From contig NZ_QYRP01000002.1 of assembly GCF_003600895.1 (NCBI RefSeq), positions 2,480,001 through 2,544,000 on the forward strand: 64,000 nucleotides of DNA, given 5' to 3'. The notes beneath the pieces are model-generated. The model was not told the origin of the DNA. It ran no database searches and saw only the letters and a program-made list of their open reading frames with translations. Position 1 is the first letter of the stretch. Each line of letters opens with the position of its first letter. Position numbers and translations under genes: made by a program. This document shows, piece after piece, positions 18,149 through 25,797 of this stretch. The DNA comes from Nocardioides cavernaquae (GTDB taxonomy: Bacteria; Actinomycetota; Actinomycetes; Propionibacteriales; Nocardioidaceae).

Positions 18149-19621
18149 ATGCCGACCCTGGACGAGATCGCCAGTGCACACACGGATCTGGATGCCGACG
18201 AGCTCGCCTGGCTCCATCTCCTCGTTGCGGACTGGCAGATCATCGCCGACCTGTCGTTCGCGGACCTCGTGCTGTGGCTCCCGGACCGGGAGGGACGCGG
18301 TTTCTGGGCCGGCGCGCAGCAGCGCCCCACCACCGGCCCGACCGCCCTTCTCGACGACGTCGCCGGCACGTTCATCCCCATCGGTCGCCGCGCCATGCTG
18401 GACATGGCGTTCAGCCAGGGCCGCGTCGTGCGCGAGGGGGACCCGGAGTGGGTCTACGACGTGCCCGTGCGGGTGGAGACCATCCCTGTGCGCCGCGGTG
18501 AGCGTGTGCTGGCCGTCGTCGCCCGCAACACGAACTTGCTCGGCGTGCGCACACCCAGCCTCCTCGAGCTCAGCTACATCCAGGCCGCCAGCGACCTGAC
18601 CCGAATGATCACGCACGGGCTGTTTCCGGTCCCGGGTCAGCGCAGCGATCACGCCGACACCCCGAGGGTCGGTGACGGCTTCATCCGCCTCGACGCCGCC
18701 GGGAGGGTCGTCTACGCCTCGCCGAACGCCCTGTCGGTCTACCGCCGGCTCGGCCTCACCGGTGACCTGGTCGGCAACCAGCTCGTGGAGCTGACCCGGC
18801 AGCTGGTGCCGCCGCGCAACCGGCCCGACGAGGAGACGATCAGCGCCGTGCTCGGTGGGCAGGTCGCGCGCGACACGGAGTTCGCCTCGGACGGTGTCGC
18901 GCTGATCCTGCGCTCGCTGCCGCTGCGCCCGATGGGGGAGCTGGTCGGTGGCCTGATCCTGCTCCGCGACGTGACCGACCTGCGCCGGCGTGACCGCGAG
19001 CTGGTCACCAAGGACGCCACCATCCGGGAGATCCACCACCGGGTGAAGAACAACCTGCAGACAGTGGCTGCGCTGCTCCGCCTCCAGGCGCGGCGCATGG
19101 ACAACCCGGATGCGCGGGCCGCGCTTGAGGAGGCCGTACGCCGGGTCGGGTCGATCGCCATCGTCCACGAAACGCTCAGCCAGGCAGTCGAGGAGCACGT
19201 CCCGTTCGACGAGATCGCTGACCGGCTGGGTCGCATGGTCACCGATGTCGGCGGGCTCGGCGACGCCGTCGAGGTACGCCGCGAGGGCAGCTTCGGCGTC
19301 CTCGTCTCCGAGGTCGCGACTCCGCTGGCGATGGTGCTCACCGAGGTCCTCCAGAACGCCGTCGAGCACGCCTACTCCGTGGGGAACGGTGGCCGCATCC
19401 GCGTCGAGGCGCGCCGACTCGTCGGACGGCTCCACGTCACCGTCGAGGACGATGGCGCAGGGCTGCCCGAAGGGTTCGACCTGGACGCATCGAGCAGCCT
19501 GGGGCTGTCGATCGTGCGCACCCTGGTCGAGTCGGAGCTCGACGGTCAGCTCTCACTGGGGCCGGCGCATGCTCCGCTCACCGGCGGAACGCGGGTCGAG
19601 ATCGACGTGCCGGTGTCGTGA
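18149..19621 (+). CDS. pdtaS: Sensor histidine kinase PdtaS (HisKA_2, GAF-PAS)
   Basis: 490 aa cytosolic kinase. A GAF-like N-terminal half (about 1-150) and a PAS domain (about 170-280, VGDGFIRLDAAGRVVYASPNALSVYRR) are followed by the HisKA_2 box IREIHHRVKNNLQTVAALLRLQ (phospho-His at 296 or 297) and an ATPase domain with LTEVLQNAVEHAYS (N box), DDGAGLP and SSLGLSIVRTL. In mycobacteria PdtaS signals to the ANTAR antiterminator PdtaR and responds to copper/NO and c-di-GMP. TACTGT is 6 bases before the ATG (leaderless). PdtaR is not adjacent here. Confidence 0.9.
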   Translation: MPTLDEIASAHTDLDADELAWLHLLVADWQIIADLSFADLVLWLPDREGRGFWAGAQQRPTTGPTALLDDVAGTFIPIGRRAMLDMAFSQGRVVREGDPEWVYDVPVRVETIPVRRGERVLAVVARNTNLLGVRTPSLLELSYIQAASDLTRMITHGLFPVPGQRSDHADTPRVGDGFIRLDAAGRVVYASPNALSVYRRLGLTGDLVGNQLVELTRQLVPPRNRPDEETISAVLGGQVARDTEFASDGVALILRSLPLRPMGELVGGLILLRDVTDLRRRDRELVTKDATIREIHHRVKNNLQTVAALLRLQARRMDNPDARAALEEAVRRVGSIAIVHETLSQAVEEHVPFDEIADRLGRMVTDVGGLGDAVEVRREGSFGVLVSEVATPLAMVLTEVLQNAVEHAYSVGNGGRIRVEARRLVGRLHVTVEDDGAGLPEGFDLDASSSLGLSIVRTLVESELDGQLSLGPAHAPLTGGTRVEIDVPVS

Positions 19622-19654
19622 GGTCGCTCGATGCCGGCCCGGTGCAGGGGTCGG

Positions 19655-19906
19655 TCAGGCGGTGCGGACGCGGGCCCGGGCGTTGCGGCGCTTCAGCGCA
19701 CGACGCTCGTCCTCGCTGAGTCCTCCCCAGACGCCGTGGTCCTGTCCCGCCTCCAACGCCCACGCGAGACACTGCTCGCGCACGTCGCAGCGACGGCACA
19801 CCTGCTTGGCCTCCTCGATCTGGAGGATGGCCGGACCGGTGTTGCCGATCGGGAAGAACAGCTCCGGATCCTCGTCGAGGCATGCAGAGCGATGGCGCCA
19901 ATCCAC
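19655..19906 (-). CDS. whiB1: WhiB1-type iron-sulfur transcription factor
   Basis: 83 aa. Cys9, Cys37, Cys40 and Cys46 hold the [4Fe-4S] cluster; GVWGG (58-62) and the basic tail RRALKRRNARARVR bind sigma region 4 and DNA. In mycobacteria WhiB1 is essential and reacts with nitric oxide. Adjacent to pdtaS and converging with it, an order conserved in mycobacteria. Start is GTG (MDWRHRSACL); GGGAG lies about ten bases upstream. The 170-base upstream gap contains its promoter but no obvious consensus. Confidence 0.93.
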   Translation of the reverse strand: MDWRHRSACLDEDPELFFPIGNTGPAILQIEEAKQVCRRCDVREQCLAWALEAGQDHGVWGGLSEDERRALKRRNARARVRTA

Positions 19907-20076
19907 GGCTGGGGAACTCCCTCTATCGTCAGTTCACGCGTCCGGGTCTTTGAGAGCCGTCGCGAAAGTAAGTGGCGTTGTGAACGAGTTCACGAGCGCA
20001 TCAGCAAGGTTCGCAAGAGTTGAGGCATAGGACAACCCCTGACAACCGTCACTTTGATCACAGATAGATTGGCAAC

Positions 20077-20469
20077 GTGCCCGCCTCATCTGTGATTCCC
20101 GCTCCGCTGCGTGTCGCTGCGGCCTTCACTGCCCTGCAGGCGGTGGTCCTCGTGGTCTTGTCGATTGTCCAGATAGTGAACTTCTCGGGCGATCGAGTGG
20201 CCATGAACCTGACCACGATCGCGTTCTTCCTGCTCTGCGCGGTCGGCCTGGCTCTCTGCGCCCGGGCCCTGGTCCTCGGACACTCGTGGGCCCGCAGCCC
20301 GATCGTGCTCGCCCAGCTGATCCAGCTCGGCCTCGCCTGGAGCTTCGTGCAGGGAGGGGCGGGCAGCGGCGACAAGGCGGTGGCCTGGGTGCTCGCTGCC
20401 CTCGCACTGACCGTCCTGGTCGGCATCTTCCACCCGCGGAGCCTCGAGCACCTCGCCGACGAGGCCTGA
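20077..20469 (+). CDS. Four-helix small membrane protein, unknown
   Basis: 130 aa with four hydrophobic helices (LRVAAAFTALQAVVLVVLSIVQ, LTTIAFFLLCAVGLALCARALV, SPIVLAQLIQLGLAWSFV, KAVAWVLAALALTVLVGIF) and a conserved-looking FHPRS near the end. Similar small membrane proteins occur widely in actinobacteria without assigned role. TAGATT lies six bases upstream of the GTG and there is no ribosome site, suggesting a leaderless message. Ends seven bases from the converging sigma-factor stop. Confidence 0.75.
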   Translation: MPASSVIPAPLRVAAAFTALQAVVLVVLSIVQIVNFSGDRVAMNLTTIAFFLLCAVGLALCARALVLGHSWARSPIVLAQLIQLGLAWSFVQGGAGSGDKAVAWVLAALALTVLVGIFHPRSLEHLADEA

Positions 20470-20476
20470 CTCCGCG

Positions 20477-21163
20477 TCAGGTGCGGCTCAGGCGGTGCCG
20501 TAGTCGCGCCAGCGCTCGCGCCTGCACCCGAGACACCTGCATCTGGCTGATCCCGAGCTCGGTCGCGACCTGCTCCTGGGTCAGCTCCTGCAAGAACCGG
20601 AGGACCAGCACCGTGCGCTCGGTCGGTGGCATCACGGCCAGATGTGCGTGCAGGTCGGTGCGGAGCTCGACGTCCTCGAAGCCCCCATCAGTGACTTCCC
20701 CGTCGACCCCCTCGTCGATCGGCACGGTGGACTGGGGATCGAGTGCGGTGGCCACTCGCCGCCGCGGCGCAGCCAGCCGCTCGGCGACCTCGTCGACGCG
20801 TGGTGTGCGCCCGAACTCCTGGGCGAGCGCCGCGGCCGCCGCAAGCGCCCTGGGACGCAGCTCGTGGACGTCACGGGGGAGACGGACGGTGCTCGCCCGG
20901 TCGCGCAGGTGGCGGCGCATCTCGCCGACGATCGTGGGAATCGCGTAGCCCACGAACGGGACTCCCCGCTCTGCGTCGTACCGGTCGATGGCGTGGATCA
21001 GCCCGATCGTGCCGACCTGGACCAGGTCCTCGAGTGGCTCACCGCGGTCCCGGAACCGCCACGCGCAGCGCTGCACGAGCGGCAGGTGCTGGTCCAGCAG
21101 CTCGTCGCGGGAGGTCGGATCGGCCATGGCTCCATCGAACGCTCCCGCCGCCGACCGCGCCAC
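20477..21163 (-). CDS. SigF/SigB-type alternative sigma factor
   Basis: 228 aa group 3 sigma factor. Region 2: HLPLVQRCAWRFRDRGEPLEDLVQVGTIGLIHAIDRYD and PFVGYAIPTIVGEMRRHLRDRAST; region 3: ELRPRALAAAAALAQEFGRTP; region 4: ERTVLVLRFLQELTQEQVATELGISQMQVSRVQARALARLR. This is the general-stress/developmental SigF-SigB class, normally held by an anti-sigma RsbW-like kinase that is not encoded next to it. GTG 21163 has GGAG five bases upstream; ATG 21127 is the alternative but its GGAG is only two bases away. Confidence 0.88.
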   Translation of the reverse strand: MARSAAGAFDGAMADPTSRDELLDQHLPLVQRCAWRFRDRGEPLEDLVQVGTIGLIHAIDRYDAERGVPFVGYAIPTIVGEMRRHLRDRASTVRLPRDVHELRPRALAAAAALAQEFGRTPRVDEVAERLAAPRRRVATALDPQSTVPIDEGVDGEVTDGGFEDVELRTDLHAHLAVMPPTERTVLVLRFLQELTQEQVATELGISQMQVSRVQARALARLRHRLSRT

Positions 21164-21214
21164 CTGCTCTCCACAGGCAGCGGATCAGCGCTGAGTGACC
21201 CGGGGGAGATGCAA

Positions 21215-21248
21215 CAGGGCCCGGTCCGCCGAAGCGGACCGGGCCCTG
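21215..21248 (-). terminator. Perfect 15-bp hairpin terminator of sodN
   Basis: CAGGGCCCGGTCCGC and GCGGACCGGGCCCTG with a CGAA tetraloop, 12 bases beyond the sodN stop. Very stable GC stem without a T-run, as is common in actinobacteria. Confidence 0.8.
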
Positions 21249-21260
21249 CAGAGAAGAACG

Positions 21261-21662
21261 TCAGGCCTTCTTGGTCTCCCAGAAGATGGCCGCGATCTCG
21301 TCGATCTTGGCGAGCAGCTCGTCAGCGACGCCCGCGTCGAGGGTGCCCTTGGTGCCACCCGCGCCGGCCAGCTTGGTGGCCTCGTTGATCAGGGTGTGCA
21401 GGTTGGGGTACTTCTCGAAGTGCGGGGGCTTGAAGTAGTCGGTCCACAGCACCCACAGGTGCTCCTTGACCAGCGTGGAGCGCTGCTCCTTGATGAGGAT
21501 CGCGCGGGTGCGGAAGTCCGGGTCATCGGAGTCGGCGACCTTGGCGATGAGCGCCTTGATCGACTCGGCCTCGATGCGGGCCTGGGCGGGGTCGTAGACA
21601 CCACAGGGCAGGTCGCAGTGGGCCTGGACCTCGACGGTGGGGGCGAACAGTCGCTCAAGCAT
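21261..21662 (-). CDS. sodN: Nickel superoxide dismutase
   Basis: 133 aa precursor. A 14-residue leader ends before H15-CDLPCGVYDP, the nickel hook in which the new N-terminal His1, Cys2 and Cys6 bind nickel after cleavage. The remainder (ARIEAESIKALIAKV, TRAILIKEQRSTLVKEHLWVLWTDYFKPPH) is the four-helix NiSOD body; the hexameric enzyme dismutates superoxide. The processing protease gene sodX lies divergently 66 bases away. AGGAG precedes the ATG by about nine bases. Nickel-responsive control (Nur) is known in Streptomyces; I see no confident operator. Confidence 0.96.
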   Translation of the reverse strand: MLERLFAPTVEVQAHCDLPCGVYDPAQARIEAESIKALIAKVADSDDPDFRTRAILIKEQRSTLVKEHLWVLWTDYFKPPHFEKYPNLHTLINEATKLAGAGGTKGTLDAGVADELLAKIDEIAAIFWETKKA

Positions 21663-21728
21663 GCTCGGCGTCTCCTGTCAGTTCGGATCAAAAGTTGGGG
21701 GCATAGGTGCGACTGCGAGACTACCCCC

Positions 21729-22148
21729 ATGCACAGCGAGCGCGAGGGGCACCCGGGGGTGGACTCGGGGGTGGGCTCGGGGGTGGGCTCGAGGGTGAGG
21801 CGCCGCTGGGGCTGGGCCATCGTCCGCGGACGCTCCATGGAGCAGGGTCTGCGCGATGGTGACCGCCTCCTGGTGCGCTGGGGTGCGTCGCCGCAGATCG
21901 GCGACGTGGTGGTGGCGCGGTTCCCCGACGGCACCCTCGCCGTCAAGCGTGCCGCCGAACGGCGTACGACGCGCACCGGCGCCCCGGGCTGGTGGCTGTT
22001 GAGCGACAACCCGGGCGAGGGAGTGGACTCGCGCCATCGGGGCGTCGTACCTGCGGAGGACGTGCTCGCCGTCGCCCGCAGGCTGGTCCGCAGGTGCCGG
22101 ATACGTCACATTCCCAGTCCGGCCTCGTCCGTGGCGCCACCGGTGTGA
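21729..22148 (+). CDS. sodX: NiSOD maturation protease SodX (signal-peptidase-like)
   Basis: 139 aa signal-peptidase-I-like serine protease. Ser36 in VRGRSMEQGLRDGDRLLV and Lys73 in GTLAVKRAA form the Ser/Lys dyad; WWLLSDNPGEGVDSRHRGVVP is the conserved box III-IV region. It removes the SodN leader to create the nickel-binding N terminus. Residues 11-22 (VDSGVGSGVGSR) come from short GTGGGCTCGGGG-like DNA repeats. Unlike signal peptidases it has no membrane helix. Divergent from sodN, as is the rule for this pair. Confidence 0.88.
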   Translation: MHSEREGHPGVDSGVGSGVGSRVRRRWGWAIVRGRSMEQGLRDGDRLLVRWGASPQIGDVVVARFPDGTLAVKRAAERRTTRTGAPGWWLLSDNPGEGVDSRHRGVVPAEDVLAVARRLVRRCRIRHIPSPASSVAPPV

Positions 22149-22205
22149 AAGGATGGCCGTGAGGGAGAACCCCCGGTCGACCGGCTCCGCGACACACCAT
22201 TCGCG

Positions 22206-22234
22206 TTGAGCCGGACCCATCCGAAACTTACGAT
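22206..22234 (+). promoter_or_regulatory. Predicted SigA-type promoter of malic enzyme
   Basis: TTGAGC (-35), 17-base spacer, TACGAT (-10). Predicted start of transcription near 22241, just at the GGAAAG ribosome site of the ATG at 22257. This also argues against translation starting at the TTG that forms the -35 box. Confidence 0.55.
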
Positions 22235-22256
22235 TCCCGTGGAAAGTCTTGCCGAA

Positions 22257-23465
22257 ATGGCCCAGATGAACGAGCTCGAGTCCACCGACCTTCCCGCGGT
22301 GCACCCGCTCGCTGGCGACCCGGTATTCGACCTTCACCTCGGCGGCAAGATGGAGATCCGCTCCTCGGTCGAGCTGGCCGGTGCCGAGGAGCTGTCGCTC
22401 GCCTACACCCCGGGCGTTGCCCGCGTGTGCGAAGCGATCGCCGCTGACCCCGAGATGACGCAGTACTACACCTGGGTCCCCAACACCGTCGCGGTCGTCA
22501 CCGACGGCACCGCGGTGCTCGGACTCGGTGACATCGGCCCGGCCGCAGCCATGCCCGTGATGGAGGGCAAGGCGGTCCTGTTCAAGCAGTTCGGTGGCGT
22601 GGACGCCATCCCGATCTGCCTGGACACCACCGACGCCGACGAGATCGTCGAGACCGTCGTGCGCCTGGCGCCCAGCTTCGGCGGCATCAACCTCGAGGAC
22701 ATCTCCGCGCCGCGCTGCTTCGAGATCGAGGCGCGGCTCAAGGAGCGCCTCAACATCCCTGTCTTCCATGACGACCAGCACGGCACCGCCGTGGTCGCTC
22801 TGGCCGCCCTCAAGAACGCCCTGAAGGTCACCGGGCGCGAGCCCGGCGCCACCCGGGTCGTCATCTCGGGTGCTGGCGCTGCCGGTGTGGCCATCGCGAA
22901 GATCCTGCTGGGTGCGGGCATCACCGACATCGCGGTCATCGACCGCCGTGGTGTGGTGAGCTCCGACCGCTCCGACCTCACTCCGGTCAAGCGCGAGCTC
23001 GCCGCGCTCACCGCCGACCGCAACGGCCGCAAGGGCACGCTCGCCGACGCGATGAACGGCGCTGACGTCTACCTCGGCGTCTCCGGCGGCACCGTGCCCG
23101 AGGAGATCGTGGCCAGCATGGCCGCCGACGCGATCATCTTCGCCATGGCCAACCCCGACCCTGAGGTCCACCCCGACCTGGCGCACAAGTACGCCCGCGT
23201 CGTCGCCACCGGGCGCTCCGACTTCCCGAACCAGATCAACAACGTGCTGGCCTTCCCTGGCATCTTCCGCGGTGCCTTCGACGTCCGGGCCACCGCGATC
23301 ACGGAGGGCATGAAGCTCGCCGCAGCCGACGCCCTTGCCGAGCTCGTGGGCGACGCGCTGTCCGAGGACATGGTCATCCCCGGTCCGTTCGACCCGCGCG
23401 TGGGTCCTGCGGTCTCCGCTGCCGTCTCCGCGGCCGCGCGTCGCGACGGCGTCGCCCGCGCCTGA
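22257..23465 (+). CDS. NAD(P)-dependent malic enzyme
   Basis: 402 aa. It decarboxylates malate to pyruvate, feeding NAD(P)H and anaplerosis control. Seen: [10 protein letters not shown], catalytic Tyr in [11 protein letters not shown], Lys in [17 protein letters not shown], metal ligands in [14 protein letters not shown] and [11 protein letters not shown], and the Rossmann motif [17 protein letters not shown]. Short bacterial class without the PTA domain. ATG 22257 is preceded by GGAAAG at a 10-base spacing; an in-frame TTG 17 codons upstream coincides with the -35 box. Monocistronic. Confidence 0.93.
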   Translation: MAQMNELESTDLPAVHPLAGDPVFDLHLGGKMEIRSSVELAGAEELSLAYTPGVARVCEAIAADPEMTQYYTWVPNTVAVVTDGTAVLGLGDIGPAAAMPVMEGKAVLFKQFGGVDAIPICLDTTDADEIVETVVRLAPSFGGINLEDISAPRCFEIEARLKERLNIPVFHDDQHGTAVVALAALKNALKVTGREPGATRVVISGAGAAGVAIAKILLGAGITDIAVIDRRGVVSSDRSDLTPVKRELAALTADRNGRKGTLADAMNGADVYLGVSGGTVPEEIVASMAADAIIFAMANPDPEVHPDLAHKYARVVATGRSDFPNQINNVLAFPGIFRGAFDVRATAITEGMKLAAADALAELVGDALSEDMVIPGPFDPRVGPAVSAAVSAAARRDGVARA

Positions 23466-23537
23466 GCGCCGCCGGACGTCCTACGAATGGTGGCCTCTGT
23501 GGCGCCGACCGTATGACGTCCCGATAGCGTTGCCCTT

Positions 23538-24506
23538 ATGTTCGCCGTGTACGCCGAGTCCTTCTCGACCGAAGATCCACTGTCCGGCCTCGTGGTCGGG
23601 GAGCGCCCCGATCCGGTGGCCCCCGACGGCTGGACCACCGTCACCGTCAAGGCCGCCTCGATCAACCACCACGACGTCTGGTCGCTCAAGGGCGTGGGCC
23701 TCAAGGCCGACCGGCTGCCGATGATCCTCGGCTGCGACGCAGCCGGCTACGACGAGGACGGCAACGAGGTCCTCGTCCACGCCGTGATCTCCTCGCCCGA
23801 CTGGATCGGCGACGAGACGCTCGACCCGAAGCGCTCGCTGCTCTCCGAGCTGCACCAGGGCACCTTCGCGGACAAGGTCATCGTCCCGAAGCGCAACGTG
23901 ATCGCGAAGCCGGCGTCGATGAGCTTCGCCGAGGCAGCGTGCCTGCCGACGGCGTGGCTCACGGCGTACCGGATGCTCTTCACCCAGGGCGGCCTCAAGG
24001 CCGGCGACTCGGTGCTGGTGCAGGGTGCCGGTGGTGGCGTCGCGACCGCGCTCATCGTGCTTGCGCGCGCCGGCGGCCTGAAGGTCTACGCCACCAGCCG
24101 CGACGAGGAGAAGGGCAAGCGGGCGCTCGAGATCGGTGCCCACGAGGTCTTCGGGTCCAACGAGCGGCTGCCGTTCAAGGTCGATGCCGTGATGGAGACG
24201 ATCGGCCGCGCGACGTGGGAGCACTCGATCCGTTCGCTGCGCCCCGGCGGCAAACTGGTCACCTCGGGCAACACCTCGGGCCCGAACCTCGACAACGCGA
24301 TGCTGCCGCACATCTTCTTCCTGCAGCTGCAGGTGATCGGCTCCACCATGGGCACGCGTGGCGAGCTCGCGGCGCTCACTCAGATGCTCGACGCAACCGG
24401 CAAGCGTCCGCTGATCGACCGCGAGATCCCCATGACCGATGCCCGCGAGGGTCTGGCGGCAGTGGCCTCCGGCGACGTCTTCGGCAAGATCATCCTGACC
24501 CGCTGA
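23538..24506 (+). CDS. MDR-family zinc-binding-dehydrogenase-like/quinone oxidoreductase
   Basis: 322 aa medium-chain reductase. An N-terminal GroES-like domain (SINHHDVWSLKGVGLKADRLPMILGCDAAGY) is followed by a NADPH-binding Rossmann domain (VLVQGAGGGVATALIVLARAGGLKVYATSR). The zinc ligands of alcohol dehydrogenases are not kept, so a zinc-independent quinone or enal reductase is more likely. TAGCGT seven bases before the ATG points to a leaderless transcript. Its stop overlaps the SDR start (TGATG), so the two oxidoreductases form one unit. Confidence 0.88.
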   Translation: MFAVYAESFSTEDPLSGLVVGERPDPVAPDGWTTVTVKAASINHHDVWSLKGVGLKADRLPMILGCDAAGYDEDGNEVLVHAVISSPDWIGDETLDPKRSLLSELHQGTFADKVIVPKRNVIAKPASMSFAEAACLPTAWLTAYRMLFTQGGLKAGDSVLVQGAGGGVATALIVLARAGGLKVYATSRDEEKGKRALEIGAHEVFGSNERLPFKVDAVMETIGRATWEHSIRSLRPGGKLVTSGNTSGPNLDNAMLPHIFFLQLQVIGSTMGTRGELAALTQMLDATGKRPLIDREIPMTDAREGLAAVASGDVFGKIILTR

Positions 24507-25207
24507 TGACCACTCACCAGGTTCACCTCGTCACCGGTGCCGGCTCCGGCATCGGCGCAGCCGTGGCCACCGCACTCCACGAGCGCGGCGACGAGCTGGT
24601 GCTTCTCGCGCGCTCGCAGCCGCGGGCCCACGAGCTCCGGCAGCAGTACGACGGAGCACGCGTCGTCGTCGCGGACCTGGCCGATCCCGGGCACCTCGAG
24701 CACGCACTGGCCGACGCCAACCTGCCGCCCCGGCTCGACTCGGTCCTCCACATCGCGGGCGTGGTCGACCTCAGCCCGGTCGCGGACCTGCCCTACGAGC
24801 AGATCCGCTCGCAGCTCGACGTGAACCTCGTTGCCCCGATGGTGCTCACCCGCGCCTGCCTGCCTGCGCTCCGCGCCGCTCACGGCCTGGTGCTGCTCGT
24901 GAACTCAGGAGCGGGGCTCACCGCACACGCGGGCTGGGGTGCCTACGCGGCCTCGAAGTTCGGTCTGCGCGCGTTCGCCGACTCGCTGCGTGCGGAGGAG
25001 GCTGCCCACGGGGTGCGAGTCACGAGCGTCTTCCCGGGCCGGACCGCCACCCCGATGCAGGAGAAGGTCCACGAGCAGGAGTCCGCGGACTACGAGGCGG
25101 GGAAGTGGATCCAGGCGTCGACCGTGGCCTCGACGATCCTCCACGTGCTCGACCTGCCGCGCGACGCGGTCGTGCCCGAGGTCAGCGTCCGCCCGGGTCC
25201 GCGCTGA
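24506..25207 (+). CDS. Short-chain dehydrogenase/reductase
   Basis: 233 aa classical SDR. TGAGSGIGAAVA cofactor loop near residue 10, NAG-equivalent HIAGVVD, catalytic Ser in LLVNSGAG and Tyr-Lys in YAASKFGLRAFADSLRAE, then the PGRTATPMQ substrate loop. Substrate unknown. Coupled to the MDR gene by a one-base overlap. Its 3' end overlaps the converging DUF309 gene by 26 bases, so the two messages are antisense at their tails. Confidence 0.92.
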   Translation: MTTHQVHLVTGAGSGIGAAVATALHERGDELVLLARSQPRAHELRQQYDGARVVVADLADPGHLEHALADANLPPRLDSVLHIAGVVDLSPVADLPYEQIRSQLDVNLVAPMVLTRACLPALRAAHGLVLLVNSGAGLTAHAGWGAYAASKFGLRAFADSLRAEEAAHGVRVTSVFPGRTATPMQEKVHEQESADYEAGKWIQASTVASTILHVLDLPRDAVVPEVSVRPGPR

Positions 25208-25622
25208 CGCGGTTGCGCGCACAGCTGACCACCTCGGCGAGGTCCAGGCCGTAGGCAGGGCCGTCGGTCGCGGCGTACTCCGCGAGGCGGCCGGCGCCGC
25301 GCTCGACGAGTCGGGCCGCACCGGTCTGGTTGCCGCGGGCCGCGTGGGTCAGCCCGACGCAGAGCTGGGCGAGCCCCTGCCACAGCGAGCGTTCACTGTC
25401 AGGGCTGGCCTTCCAGCGGGCCTCCAGAACTTCGTGTGCGGAGAACGGCCGACCTTCAGCGAGCAGCTCGCGTGCCCGGTCGAGGGTCTCGGCCGGTGGC
25501 AACGGCTCCTCGGAGACCGGCTCGACACCGCTCGTGCTCCCGTAGGGGAGTGGCCGCCCGAGCGCATCGCGGGGGCGTGCCTGCCGAGCGCGGCCCTCGT
25601 CGTCGCGGTCCCGGTCAGCCAT
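25182..25622 (-). CDS. DUF309 family protein
   Basis: 146 aa. An N-terminal polar stretch (MADRDRDDEGRARQARPRD) precedes a compact helical DUF309 domain with the signature FSAHEVLEARWK, the Trp in SLWQGLAQLCVGLTHAARGN and GAARLVERGAGRL. The family is widespread, small and uncharacterised; the conserved His-Glu and Trp residues suggest a ligand pocket. ATG at 25622; an open frame extending hundreds of bases further upstream runs antisense through the exporter gene and is not used. Confidence 0.82.
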   Translation of the reverse strand: MADRDRDDEGRARQARPRDALGRPLPYGSTSGVEPVSEEPLPPAETLDRARELLAEGRPFSAHEVLEARWKASPDSERSLWQGLAQLCVGLTHAARGNQTGAARLVERGAGRLAEYAATDGPAYGLDLAEVVSCARNRVSADPGGR

Positions 25623-25733
25623 GGGTGCCAGATTACGTGTGGCCGCCGGGAATTCGTTGGCGCGTGCACGTGTTGGGGCCTCAGTATCGACACGCGCGCC
25701 TTTTTTCCGCGCACCTGTCGGATCGGGCCAGGC

Positions 25734-25756
25734 CCGTTCGTGGAGTAGACGAACGG
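25734..25756 (+). promoter_or_regulatory. Possible operator upstream of the MFS exporter
   Basis: CCGTTCG and CGAACGG, a perfect 7-bp inverted repeat with a 9-base centre, 42 bases before the exporter ATG. TetR/MarR-type repressors often use such sites, but no regulator gene is adjacent. Confidence 0.4.
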
Positions 25757-25797
25757 CGGCCACCCGGCCACCCGTATTCCTTCTGAAAGGCCTGGCC

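Noticed and set aside
25701..25706. T6 run as a terminator
   Set aside because: No stable stem precedes it on either strand in the right register.
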